From the NCBI GenBank assembly GCA_029879665.1, contig JAOUPW010000127.1, forward strand, positions 1 through 6,263: DNA of 6,263 nt. Reading direction: 5' to 3'. The number at the start of each line of letters is the position of its first letter. The stretch's first letter is position 1. The translations under genes and the position numbers were made by a program. The notes beneath the pieces are model-generated. The model had not been told where the DNA came from and did no database searches. It saw nothing but the letters and a program-made list of their open reading frames with translations. Positions 1 through 6,263 of this stretch are shown here, in pieces. Source of the DNA: Rhodospirillales bacterium (GTDB lineage: Bacteria; Pseudomonadota; Alphaproteobacteria; Rhodospirillales; JAOUPW01).

Positions 1-587
1 TGAGTGATAATTGAATCCGCATCGAGGGTCTCGATCGCCTCCCTAAGGCCCAGGTGAACCGTAACCGGAACTACACGGAGACCGGAACAGACCAGCATCA
101 TCACCGGAGGAGTATCTATACCCGAGAGAGAGGCTAGAAACTCCGTGTGTCCGGGAAAACCGAAGCCGGCGCCGTAAAGGGATTCTTTATGGATCGGATT
201 GGTGACCACCGCGGATGCGTCTCCGTTTTGGACAAGACGGACCGCGGTTTCAATAGCGGATATGACGGAAGATGCATTTGTGGGATCGGGCGTGCCGGGA
301 ATGGGCTTGGTTTTAAGTTTTATTTTATAAACGGGGAGCGCATCGGTGAATTTTGATGCGGCGTCTTCCGCGCCGTCAATGGGCGCAATTGGAACGTTCA
401 GGTTCAAGGCGCGGGACAGAGCTTCTAAACGCGCCGGATCGTCAATCACAAAAAAAGGAGGCAGCGTGCTCCGATGGCCCTGCCAGGCTTTCAGGGTGAT
501 ATCCCCTCCAATACCGGCAGGGTCTCCCATGGTCAAGGCCAGTGGTTTTACGTTCCCATCAAGCGGCGCCGAAGCCGCAATTGTCAT
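1..587 (-). CDS. pdxA: 4-hydroxythreonine-4-phosphate dehydrogenase, 3' end cut by window edge
   Basis: PdxA oxidises 4-phosphooxy-L-threonine with NAD+ in the cytoplasm. The product loses CO2 and goes to PdxJ in the DXP-dependent pathway to pyridoxal 5'-phosphate. Only 195 codons plus two bases are visible; the family is usually about 330 residues. I translated this frame by hand. Residues 18-27 read LTMGDPAGIG, the family's N-terminal signature. VTNPIHKESL lies near 128-137 and GHTEFLA near 146-152, with His147 and Thr148 matching the substrate-binding HT of E. coli PdxA. VTVHLGLRE follows, with His178 matching the first of three metal-binding histidines; the other two would lie beyond the edge. 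The ATG at 587-585 overlaps the surA stop (ATGA). A GGA sits 9 bases upstream, inside the end of surA, so translation is probably coupled to surA. No frameshift is seen. The identification is firm. Confidence 0.95.
   Translation of the reverse strand, partial: MTIAASAPLDGNVKPLALTMGDPAGIGGDITLKAWQGHRSTLPPFFVIDDPARLEALSRALNLNVPIAPIDGAEDAASKFTDALPVYKIKLKTKPIPGTPDPTNASSVISAIETAVRLVQNGDASAVVTNPIHKESLYGAGFGFPGHTEFLASLSGIDTPPVMMLVCSGLRVVPVTVHLGLREAIETLDADSIIT
584..587 (-). other. ATGA stop-start overlap between surA and pdxA
   Basis: On the minus strand the pdxA start ATG (587-585) and the surA stop TGA (586-584) share two bases. Such a junction usually lets a terminating ribosome restart on the next gene. 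The nearest ribosome-binding matches lie in the surA 3' end: GGA at 599-597 (9-base spacer), and AAGG only 2 bases from the ATG, which is too close to work well. Confidence 0.85.
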
Positions 588-1852
588 AGCCTTACATCCA
601 GAAAAGCAGCATGCCGTAAATCCCGCATTTTCCGACGGGCCACTGATTGTTGGCGTTGGACTGTCAGTGAATTGGCAATTTTATTGCGCAAGTCCTCAAC
701 GGAAGATTTTTCAACGATTTTTTCGCATACCATAAAAATCGCAATACCGTCGGAAATTCTGACTGCGGAGCTTGGCTGTCCGGGTTGAAGAGGTTGGATA
801 AGTTTTAGCATTTTATCAGGAAGATTTTTAAGATTCACCTTGCCAAGACTTCCCGAAAGGGGCGAGCCATGTTCCTGTGACACGCGTTCCATGTCATTGC
901 AGTTGGTCACTTTGCTTACAAGGTTTCTCGCGCGGACCATCTGTTGATTTACGGTTTCTTTAGAGGCGGTAGGAGATAACGGAATAAGCAATTGTTGCAG
1001 GGAGACAATAATATTTCCCGCCCCTTGACCTTCTTCTATTCTCCGGTCCGTAACCGCAAGGATGTAATATCCTCCAGATGATGAAATAGGATTGGAAATC
1101 ATTCCCTTTTTCAATTGCGTAAGAGCAGTCTCCAGTTTTGGATCAATCTGCCCTTTCTTGACCCAACCTACATCTCCACCAGCGGATGCGCTAGGTGCCT
1201 GGGAGAAGCTTCTGGCCAGGGAAGAGAAACTGGCGCCAGAGCGGACTTGTTCGAGCAGCCGGTTCGCAAGTTCCTGTACCTCACGTTCCTTTTCCGGGCT
1301 GTCTACGGGTAAAAATATTTCGGAAAAACGTGTTTCCGACTTGTTCGTGTTGGCCTGAATAAGGGCAAGCTTTTCATCAATTTCCTCTTGGCTGACCTTG
1401 GATGTCTGCCCCTGAATTCGGTTAATGATTTTATACCAGGAAATATCAGCTTCAATTTGATCGAGCAGTGTCGACTGGTCAATTCCGTTCCTGGCCAAGA
1501 AATCAAATAGTCTATCTTCCGGAATTTTATTTTGTTGAGAAAGAAGTTTTAAAGCCTTGCTGATCTCTTTTTCCGATACACGGATATTCATCCTTTTTGC
1601 TTCCTGCATTTTTAACTTTTCATCGATCAGCGTGCGCAGGATTTGGGGAGCAAGTCGTTGCCGTATATTGGGAGAATTCGAAAGATTTGAGGTAACGATG
1701 ATAAGCATTAATCGGGCGTTCAGGTCATAGTAAGAAATTATTTCGTCATTAACGACCGCGGCTATGCGCAAACCATTCTGCGCCATAACGGATGCGGGCA
1801 AAAACATAAGCGAAAGAAGAGTGATAAAAATTTTGAGTTTCATAGTCGCCAC
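584..1852 (-). CDS. surA: Periplasmic chaperone SurA (parvulin-type peptidyl-prolyl isomerase)
   Basis: SurA escorts unfolded outer-membrane proteins, including LptD in E. coli, across the periplasm to the BAM complex. The 422 residues start with a Sec signal peptide: Lys5 and Lys7, a hydrophobic core at about 8-19, and likely cleavage after Ala24 (VMA|QNG). A SurA N-terminal chaperone domain follows (about 28-150; VVNDEIIS at 33-40, then helices). A well-kept parvulin domain spans about 174-272, with SAGGDVGWV at 223-231, LKKGMIS at 247-253 and SGGYYILAV at 259-267. A second, eroded parvulin-like domain spans about 282-378, with only GSLG (334-337) and SDGIAIFMVC (367-376) recognisable. A C-terminal helix closes the protein, as SurA needs. 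The start shown is GTG with GGA 9 bases upstream; an in-frame ATG at 1843-1841 gives a more typical signal peptide (MKLKIF) but has a weaker binding site. The 100-base gap upstream could hold its own promoter. Confidence 0.93.
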   Translation of the reverse strand: MATMKLKIFITLLSLMFLPASVMAQNGLRIAAVVNDEIISYYDLNARLMLIIVTSNLSNSPNIRQRLAPQILRTLIDEKLKMQEAKRMNIRVSEKEISKALKLLSQQNKIPEDRLFDFLARNGIDQSTLLDQIEADISWYKIINRIQGQTSKVSQEEIDEKLALIQANTNKSETRFSEIFLPVDSPEKEREVQELANRLLEQVRSGASFSSLARSFSQAPSASAGGDVGWVKKGQIDPKLETALTQLKKGMISNPISSSGGYYILAVTDRRIEEGQGAGNIIVSLQQLLIPLSPTASKETVNQQMVRARNLVSKVTNCNDMERVSQEHGSPLSGSLGKVNLKNLPDKMLKLIQPLQPGQPSSAVRISDGIAIFMVCEKIVEKSSVEDLRNKIANSLTVQRQQSVARRKMRDLRHAAFLDVRL

Positions 1853-1864
1853 GGTTTAAATTCC

Positions 1865-1886
1865 AAGCCTTCTATTTTAAAGCCTT
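1865..1886. repeat. Short direct repeat AAGCCTT x2 in the lptD-surA gap
   Basis: AAGCCTT occurs at 1865-1871 and again at 1880-1886, with starts 15 bases apart. On the minus strand both copies read AAGGCTT, upstream of surA. The inner copy carries an AAGG, but it lies 15 bases from the GTG, too far for a normal ribosome-binding site. The pair could be chance in an A/T-rich leader. Confidence 0.4.
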
Positions 1887-1916
1887 ATGATACGATCCCA
1901 AAAGGGGCAAGTGCAA
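1887..1916 (-). promoter_or_regulatory. Candidate sigma70-type promoter ahead of surA (weak)
   Basis: On the minus strand TTGCAC (1916-1911, 3 of 6 to the -35 consensus) is followed after 18 bases by TATCAT (1892-1887, 5 of 6 to the -10 consensus). A transcript would begin near 1880, about 28 bases before the surA GTG. The site lies in the largest intergenic gap of the cluster. The -35 box is poor and such matches arise by chance, so this is only a suggestion that surA-pdxA may be transcribed separately from lptFGD. Confidence 0.25.
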
Positions 1917-1952
1917 TTCCCGATGGGATAAAGATGGGTTTCAGTTTTAAGG

Positions 1953-4085
1953 TCACTGGCTTCTGCTGAATCCGGAGCTAACCTCACCCAGGGTTTTAAA
2001 AGTTGCCCTGAAAACAATTGAATCGGATGGTTTGAGGTCCCGGTCTTCATAAAAGTCGCGCCGGAAATCGGTGGAAAAAATGAAGCATTCATCTTCGTAT
2101 ACCAGACCGACCCCAAAATTGCGCATACCGCCATCGTCGGAGAGATCTCGGATTCCGGCGGCCCGTGCGCGCCAATAACGATTTATTTGTGACGAAAGGG
2201 AAATATTCATTTCTTCGCGGCCGGGAAATTCACTATTTTCCGTGTGATCGAAATAGACATAGCCAGCATTGATTCTAAGAGCCGGGATGCCTGTTGCTAT
2301 ATTTATTTCGTTTCGTTTTGGCTCAAGGTTATCCTTGTCAAGTCGTGTCCGGTAAAACAGATCAAAATATGGTCCGGGCGATATCCGCACGCTGCCGACA
2401 AAATCGGAAAAATTATCCTCCAGACCGGAGCCGCCGCTAAAAGTATCGTCGGCCCTGAAGCGGTAGCTTTGCCCAAATGCTATGGTCGTGCTGCCTCCGT
2501 TTTTTCCGAAGGCTCCCCATTTCAGGCCGTAATTAAATCTTGGCCCCCCCTCGACACGGTCGAAGCCGGGGAACCTGTTGTCACTAAACAGATTGGTATC
2601 ATCAAATTCAAAGTCGATACTATCTTCGTTCGAAATCGTGTCCGGGTTTCCGCCGTAAGGGCTGACAATGAACGAAACCATGGGTTCAATGACCTGAGAA
2701 ATCGAACCTTCGGTTTTAACGAAGGGATAGCGCCAATCAAGGGATGCCTGCGGAATGATGCGACCGCTGAATCCGGTATAGGTATCTTTGGGTCCTGGGC
2801 GGTACAGATCGTCTGTGTGATACAGGTCGCCCCGCAGCGACGTCGAAAGGCGCCAGACGTCACCTGCAGGTCCAATATAGGGTAAGGCCCATCCAGCCTT
2901 TATGGAAAGGCGCCGGGAATCTGTGCCATCATCCCGGGTCAGGGTCATCAAATTCATGTCCAGGCTGGGGCGTCCGCCGAAGGGCCCAGAATCCCCGATG
3001 TAATTATAATCGAGTAACGGCATGATCAAAGGGCCGTTGACGACGCCTTCAGCCATTGATTGAAAATCGTAAGCGTTGGCGGAGAGATAGCTGCGGGTGC
3101 CAAAACCTTCAGTAAAGACGTTGGATATCAATGTATTATCGGATGTATATCCATAACGGCGCAGATAGGTTTCATCGGATGCGCGGTTAAAATCAAACCC
3201 CCATCGCCATCTGTCGTCAATATCGAAGCGGCCCTTGCTGAAGAAATGACCTCTGACGTCATTATCGGAATCCTGCGTGGCGCTTCCGCTGGCAAAAAAT
3301 TTGCCATTTCTGAAATAATGTCGGTACTCAACGTCCAGGGCAGCCCCCTCGTCGGTGGCATAGATCGGGGTGATCGTGGCGTCCCGATCGGGGGCGATAT
3401 TCCAGAAATAAGGCGCCTTGAAAACATACCCCAGGTCCGAAGAGTGACCAAAGCTAGGGACAAGAAATCCGCTTTTGCGTTTAACGGTCGGATCCGGATG
3501 GGAGAAATAAGGGGTATAGGCGATAGGAATTCCTGCAACTTCGAGCCAGGCGTCGGAATACTCAACTACTTTTTGTCCTTTATCGTGAACAATTTTAACA
3601 GCCTTGATCTGCCACAGGGGCGGACGGCCGGGGTCATCGGTGCAAATGTTACACGGCGAATAAACGGCCTTCCTGAGTTCCATCAATTGTTTATTGGACC
3701 GGCGAGCGCCATTAGCGGCAATTCGGGATCCATCACTGAGGATGATCCTGATATCCTGAATTATTCCGTCCTTGAAATCGCCGGTCAATTCAACGTATTC
3801 AGCGAATATGACTTCGCCCGACGGTTCAATCAGGGATACCTTGCCAGAGGCTGTCAGGATATCTGATTTTTGATTATAGGTTATTGTGTTGGCGACGAGA
3901 ACGCGGTCTTCGTGGATAACTTCCACGTTGCCGGAAGCCGTGACGATATTCAGCTCGCTGTCATAATTCATGACGTCGGCGCTGAACCTTATGGGTTTTT
4001 CTGTGTCAGGTTGGGCCAAGGCGTGCCCGGATAACAATATCAATCCAAGCACAGCAAGCCAGACCCTGATAACCGTATTCCCCAT
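1953..4085 (-). CDS. lptD: LPS-assembly protein LptD (outer-membrane LPS translocon)
   Basis: LptD is the outer-membrane barrel that takes LPS from the LptA bridge and inserts it into the outer leaflet, with the lipoprotein LptE as plug. The 710 residues begin with a signal peptide (core about 8-20, cleavage after Ala24, ALA|QPD). An OstA/LptA-like beta-jellyroll domain follows at about 31-125 (FSADVMNYD, ASGNVEV, LTASGKV). The rest is the barrel, rich in alternating aromatic and polar strands, with the family motif SDNRFPGFDRVEGG at 501-514 and QVIEPMVSF at 464-472. There are only three cysteines: Cys145 and Cys148 (CNIC) between the domains, and Cys667 in YEDEC. E. coli has four, which form interdomain disulfides. 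Length is slightly below E. coli's 784. The ATG has GGGGAAGG upstream with a longish 12-base spacer. It lies 39 bases after lptG. LptE is not encoded here. Confidence 0.96.
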   Translation of the reverse strand: MGNTVIRVWLAVLGLILLSGHALAQPDTEKPIRFSADVMNYDSELNIVTASGNVEVIHEDRVLVANTITYNQKSDILTASGKVSLIEPSGEVIFAEYVELTGDFKDGIIQDIRIILSDGSRIAANGARRSNKQLMELRKAVYSPCNICTDDPGRPPLWQIKAVKIVHDKGQKVVEYSDAWLEVAGIPIAYTPYFSHPDPTVKRKSGFLVPSFGHSSDLGYVFKAPYFWNIAPDRDATITPIYATDEGAALDVEYRHYFRNGKFFASGSATQDSDNDVRGHFFSKGRFDIDDRWRWGFDFNRASDETYLRRYGYTSDNTLISNVFTEGFGTRSYLSANAYDFQSMAEGVVNGPLIMPLLDYNYIGDSGPFGGRPSLDMNLMTLTRDDGTDSRRLSIKAGWALPYIGPAGDVWRLSTSLRGDLYHTDDLYRPGPKDTYTGFSGRIIPQASLDWRYPFVKTEGSISQVIEPMVSFIVSPYGGNPDTISNEDSIDFEFDDTNLFSDNRFPGFDRVEGGPRFNYGLKWGAFGKNGGSTTIAFGQSYRFRADDTFSGGSGLEDNFSDFVGSVRISPGPYFDLFYRTRLDKDNLEPKRNEINIATGIPALRINAGYVYFDHTENSEFPGREEMNISLSSQINRYWRARAAGIRDLSDDGGMRNFGVGLVYEDECFIFSTDFRRDFYEDRDLKPSDSIVFRATFKTLGEVSSGFSRSQ

Positions 4086-4097
4086 CGTTATAATTGG

Positions 4098-4105
4098 CCT
4101 TCCCC
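4098..4105 (-). promoter_or_regulatory. Ribosome-binding site of lptD
   Basis: GGGGAAGG on the minus strand is the best anti-16S match in the 39-base lptG-lptD gap. It ends 12 bases before the ATG at 4085-4083, longer than the usual 5-9 bases, which may lower initiation. It supports this ATG, which begins a clean signal peptide. No convincing promoter or hairpin was found in the gap. Confidence 0.55.
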
Positions 4106-4124
4106 ACGAGCTTTTTTATAGGTG

Positions 4125-5225
4125 CTAACCATCTTCGAGATGGAGCAGCATGGCAAGTCCCAACAGCGTCGCCACCCCCGCCGGCGTCCAGGCTGCCAGG
4201 GTCACGGGCAGGCTGTCCGATAGGCCCAGGGCAAATACGACATCAGAGAAAAAATAGAGAACAAACCCGGTCAAAACCCCGCCGGCAATGATATATGTGG
4301 TGCCCCCGCGGCGGGATTGGCGGAGCGTAAAGGTCGCCGCGATCAGGACCATGGCGCACATCAACAACGGTGCCGCCCATAGGCTGTGTAGGTGCAATCG
4401 GTGCCTGAGGGCTGAAAATCCGGCCTTTTCAAGAGTTTCAATAAATTCGGGAAGATCCCAGAACGATAAGGTCTCCGGCGGTGCAAAGCTGTCCTGAATT
4501 TTACCCAAGGTCAGGTCGGTTTCCAGGCGATATTCCTTGGTAAAGCGGGGGGGGTGTTCGGGCGACAGCAGCCAGACGTCGGACATCAGCCAGTAGCCTT
4601 CTTTCAGGCGGGCCAGTCGGGCTTCGATTCGTTCGCGGAATTTGTCTTTTCCCTCGAAAACAAACACGATCACGTTCTTCAGCTCAACGTTTTCTTTTTG
4701 CTGGAAAACATTCCTGGAATGAATGACGGATTGGTTATCCTTATTGACTTGGCGCAGCCATAAGCCGGATTCGGTCAGGGCGAGCAAACTCGTTTTTCCC
4801 TTGAACAGCGAAGATTCAAGCCGCTCATAGCGCATCAAGGTTGCCGACGCCAGCGGGTTGTAAAGGGTGATTATAAAGACGCCGATTAAAAATGCGATCA
4901 ACAGGGCGGGCAGAAGAAACTGCCAAGCGGATATTCCAGCGGCCCGGGTGATGACCAATTCATGATGTCGAGCCAAACGCCAGAACGTCGCCATGCCGCC
5001 GAAAAGAACCGCAAAGGGAAAAATCTTCTGTCCCATGTGGGGCAGCTTGAGAATGGAAAGTTCCAGTACCATGGGCAGCGTTATTGTCGAAACGGATGAC
5101 GCTCGGCGCGTCAATTCGATGCTGTCGAAAAGAAGAATCAGCAACATAAACACTATAAAGATGGTCAGAACATTGAAGAAAAAATTCCGCCCGATATAGC
5201 TGGACATGGTGAGGGACAGGCGCAT
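4125..5225 (-). CDS. lptG: LPS export permease LptG (YjgP/YjgQ family)
   Basis: LptG pairs with LptF in the inner-membrane LptB2FG transporter, which extracts LPS from the membrane and passes it to LptC. The 366 residues match the family in size. Three membrane helices come first (about 14-33, 66-82, 100-121), then a periplasmic beta-jellyroll at about 125-265, then three more helices (about 282-299, 308-330, 341-362). HHELVITRAAGIS (87-99) is the cytoplasmic coupling region that contacts LptB; Glu89 matches a conserved glutamate there. SFWDLPEFIETLEKAGF (254-270), just before helix 4, is typical of the family. Position directly after lptF and before lptD, with no upstream helix missing, favours LptG over a second LptF. 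The ATG lies 8 bases after the lptF stop with a good ribosome-binding site. Its ATPase partner LptB is not in the window. Confidence 0.94.
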   Translation of the reverse strand: MRLSLTMSSYIGRNFFFNVLTIFIVFMLLILLFDSIELTRRASSVSTITLPMVLELSILKLPHMGQKIFPFAVLFGGMATFWRLARHHELVITRAAGISAWQFLLPALLIAFLIGVFIITLYNPLASATLMRYERLESSLFKGKTSLLALTESGLWLRQVNKDNQSVIHSRNVFQQKENVELKNVIVFVFEGKDKFRERIEARLARLKEGYWLMSDVWLLSPEHPPRFTKEYRLETDLTLGKIQDSFAPPETLSFWDLPEFIETLEKAGFSALRHRLHLHSLWAAPLLMCAMVLIAATFTLRQSRRGGTTYIIAGGVLTGFVLYFFSDVVFALGLSDSLPVTLAAWTPAGVATLLGLAMLLHLEDG

Positions 5226-5229
5226 GGGT

Positions 5230-5236
5230 CTTCCTA
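5230..5236 (-). promoter_or_regulatory. Ribosome-binding site of lptG overlapping the lptF stop
   Basis: TAGGAAG on the minus strand combines the lptF stop codon TAG (5236-5234) with an AGGA core 6 bases before the lptG ATG. This near-ideal spacing fixes the lptG start. It also means a ribosome ending lptF covers the lptG initiation site, so the equimolar LptF and LptG subunits are probably made by coupled translation. Confidence 0.75.
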
Positions 5237-6263
5237 CCCCGTGGCCGATGGAGATTCGGTTTTTTGAATTCTCGATTTGGGAAGCCGTACCATATAATAA
5301 TAGCCAAAAAAGATAGGAATCACTGCGTTTAAATAAATAAGAGGAATCATAAACAACTTTTTAGCGCTAATGTTGATCAAGGCAATATCCAGGAGAAAAA
5401 CAGCCAAAGCGGTAATTGCCGAAAGTATTATGCGTAGAGCTAACGTTCGCCGGGTGAAACCGCCGGAAATCAGAAACGCCAGGGCAATAAGGGTATAACC
5501 CAGGGAATATAAAGGCGAAGACAGGCGCTTGTGTGCCTCGACCGTATATTTGCCCACGTCCTTGGGGCTAACATATTCGGCCTTGTCCAGATTCAGCAAT
5601 TCATAGAGGGACCGTTCCCGGGGCTCGCGAAAACGAACCATTTCCTGTGTCCGGGCGGTCTCAAGGTCAAAGGTGTGGCGGTCAAAGTAGAGGATCGAGA
5701 GATTTTTACTTTTACCACCGGTTGATTGTTGGCTGCCGTTTTGCATTACGACTTTTGATTTTCCGTCGGATTCGACCAGCGCGCCCTGTTCAGCCATCAA
5801 GGTAATGGGTTTATCCGGATTGCGCGCATCATGAACCATGATGCCAAGAAGTTGTCCGTCTTTTGATCTTTCTCTGATATAGACGGTAATTTTATCGGTG
5901 ATATTGTTGAACGTTCCCTCTTGCAACAGGACATGGGAATAACTGTAGCGAATTTCCCACTGCATTTCCCTGAACAGGCGGTAGGATTCAGGTACCAGAT
6001 AAAGATTCAGGATATAACCGATCACCACAACGCCGCCGGCGGCAAAGAGGGCGGGGAACGCCAGTTCGTTTTGGCTCTGTCCGGCACCGCGCATAATCAC
6101 CAGTTCACGATCCGATATCAGCCGGTTGTAGGTAAACAACACGGCGATAAACAGAGAAATGGGAAGCGCGAATGTGAGAAAATTAGGCAGCAGAAGCATG
6201 ATCAGATACGAAAAAGTCCCCGCCGTAAGACCTTTGTTGACAATCATGTCCACGAACCGAAGG
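5234..6263 (-). CDS. lptF: LPS export permease LptF (YjgP/YjgQ family), 5' end cut by window edge
   Basis: LptF is the partner of LptG in the LptB2FG inner-membrane LPS extractor. The frame stays open to the right edge (342 codons visible). A GTG at 6253 could be read as a start, but the codons before it (Leu-Arg-Phe) continue the LRFVDMIVNKG stretch seen at the end of helix 1 in alphaproteobacterial LptF. The true start, and most of helix 1, is therefore outside. Counting from that GTG, a membrane segment spans about 22-42 (PNFLTFALPISLFIAVLF), the coupling region is SDRELVIMRGAG (47-58, Glu50 probably contacting LptB), and another helix spans about 66-86. A periplasmic domain follows at about 90-240. 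LSSPLYSLGYTLIALAF (244-260) begins the last helices, with others at about 270-293 and 301-322. A short charged cytoplasmic tail ends the protein. Confidence 0.94.
   Translation of the reverse strand, partial: LRFVDMIVNKGLTAGTFSYLIMLLLPNFLTFALPISLFIAVLFTYNRLISDRELVIMRGAGQSQNELAFPALFAAGGVVVIGYILNLYLVPESYRLFREMQWEIRYSYSHVLLQEGTFNNITDKITVYIRERSKDGQLLGIMVHDARNPDKPITLMAEQGALVESDGKSKVVMQNGSQQSTGGKSKNLSILYFDRHTFDLETARTQEMVRFREPRERSLYELLNLDKAEYVSPKDVGKYTVEAHKRLSSPLYSLGYTLIALAFLISGGFTRRTLALRIILSAITALAVFLLDIALINISAKKLFMIPLIYLNAVIPIFFGYYYMVRLPKSRIQKTESPSATG

Noticed and set aside
346..788. Plus-strand open frames across the surA-pdxA junction.
   Set aside because: They run antisense to the clear PdxA and SurA frames. 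The pdxA frame carries GDPAGIG and GHTEF signatures, so the plus-strand frames are shadows.
1893..1925. A possible terminator hairpin after lptD (CCCCTTTTGGG and flanking GGG/CCC).
   Set aside because: The stem is only 3-4 base pairs and no T-run follows it on the transcribed strand.
1877..2134. An 85-codon minus-strand frame covering the lptD end and the lptD-surA gap, a possible small gene.
   Set aside because: Most of it overlaps the C-terminal barrel strands of lptD in another frame. The part in the gap is too short to judge, and I see no ribosome-binding site or recognisable protein.
2244..2885. A 213-codon plus-strand open frame opposite the lptD barrel.
   Set aside because: Same reasoning: it is fully within lptD, has no recognisable motif and no convincing ribosome-binding context.
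3060..3866. A 268-codon plus-strand open frame opposite lptD.
   Set aside because: It lies wholly inside lptD on the other strand and its translation shows no domain I recognise. LptD's own frame has clear family motifs throughout this stretch. Long antisense frames are common opposite genes with biased codon use.
4111..4124. An A-rich run with TATAAA on the minus strand before lptD, as a promoter or terminator.
   Set aside because: No -35-like hexamer lies at 16-18 bases upstream (CCATCT is found there) and no stable hairpin precedes the A/T run, so it fits neither role.
6251..6253. GTG near the right edge as the start of lptF.
   Set aside because: The frame is open to the edge, and the codons before the GTG extend a conserved LptF segment. 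Starting here would drop the first membrane helix.

Overview
The window looks like ordinary alphaproteobacterial chromosome. Five genes all lie on the minus strand and are read from high to low coordinates: lptF (5' end cut by the right edge), lptG, lptD, surA and pdxA (3' end cut by the left edge). The order lptF-lptG-lptD-surA-pdxA is one I know from alphaproteobacteria. In enterics lptFG sit at a separate locus from lptD-surA-pdxA. Protein features agree with this: LptD has a CxxC pair plus one cysteine in a C-terminal YEDEC motif, SurA has one good and one degenerate parvulin domain, and PdxA has a GDPAGIGG loop. Base composition looks close to 50% GC by eye, so I do not assign an order or genus.

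Layout from the right edge: lptF (from beyond 6263 to 5234), 8 bases, lptG (5225-4125), 39 bases, lptD (4085-1953), 100 bases, surA (1852-584), then pdxA (from 587 to beyond base 1), which overlaps the surA stop as ATGA. The tight spacing suggests one transcription unit. The 100-base gap before surA is the only intergenic stretch with room for an internal promoter, and it holds a weak candidate. No stretch over 300 bases lacks a gene. I see no RNA gene, mobile element, CRISPR array or strong terminator.

How the genes work together: LptF and LptG form the inner-membrane half of the LPS exporter, powered by LptB (not in the window). They pull LPS from the inner membrane onto the LptC/LptA bridge. 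LptD is the outer-membrane barrel that places LPS on the cell surface. SurA is a periplasmic chaperone for outer-membrane barrels, and in E. coli LptD is one of its main clients, so four of the five genes serve outer-membrane building. PdxA belongs to the DXP-dependent route to pyridoxal 5'-phosphate and appears to be a passenger by function. From known clusters, rsmA (ksgA) would be expected just beyond the left edge.

I looked for an undescribed system and did not find one. All five reading frames are intact inside the window, and the observations listed are modest.
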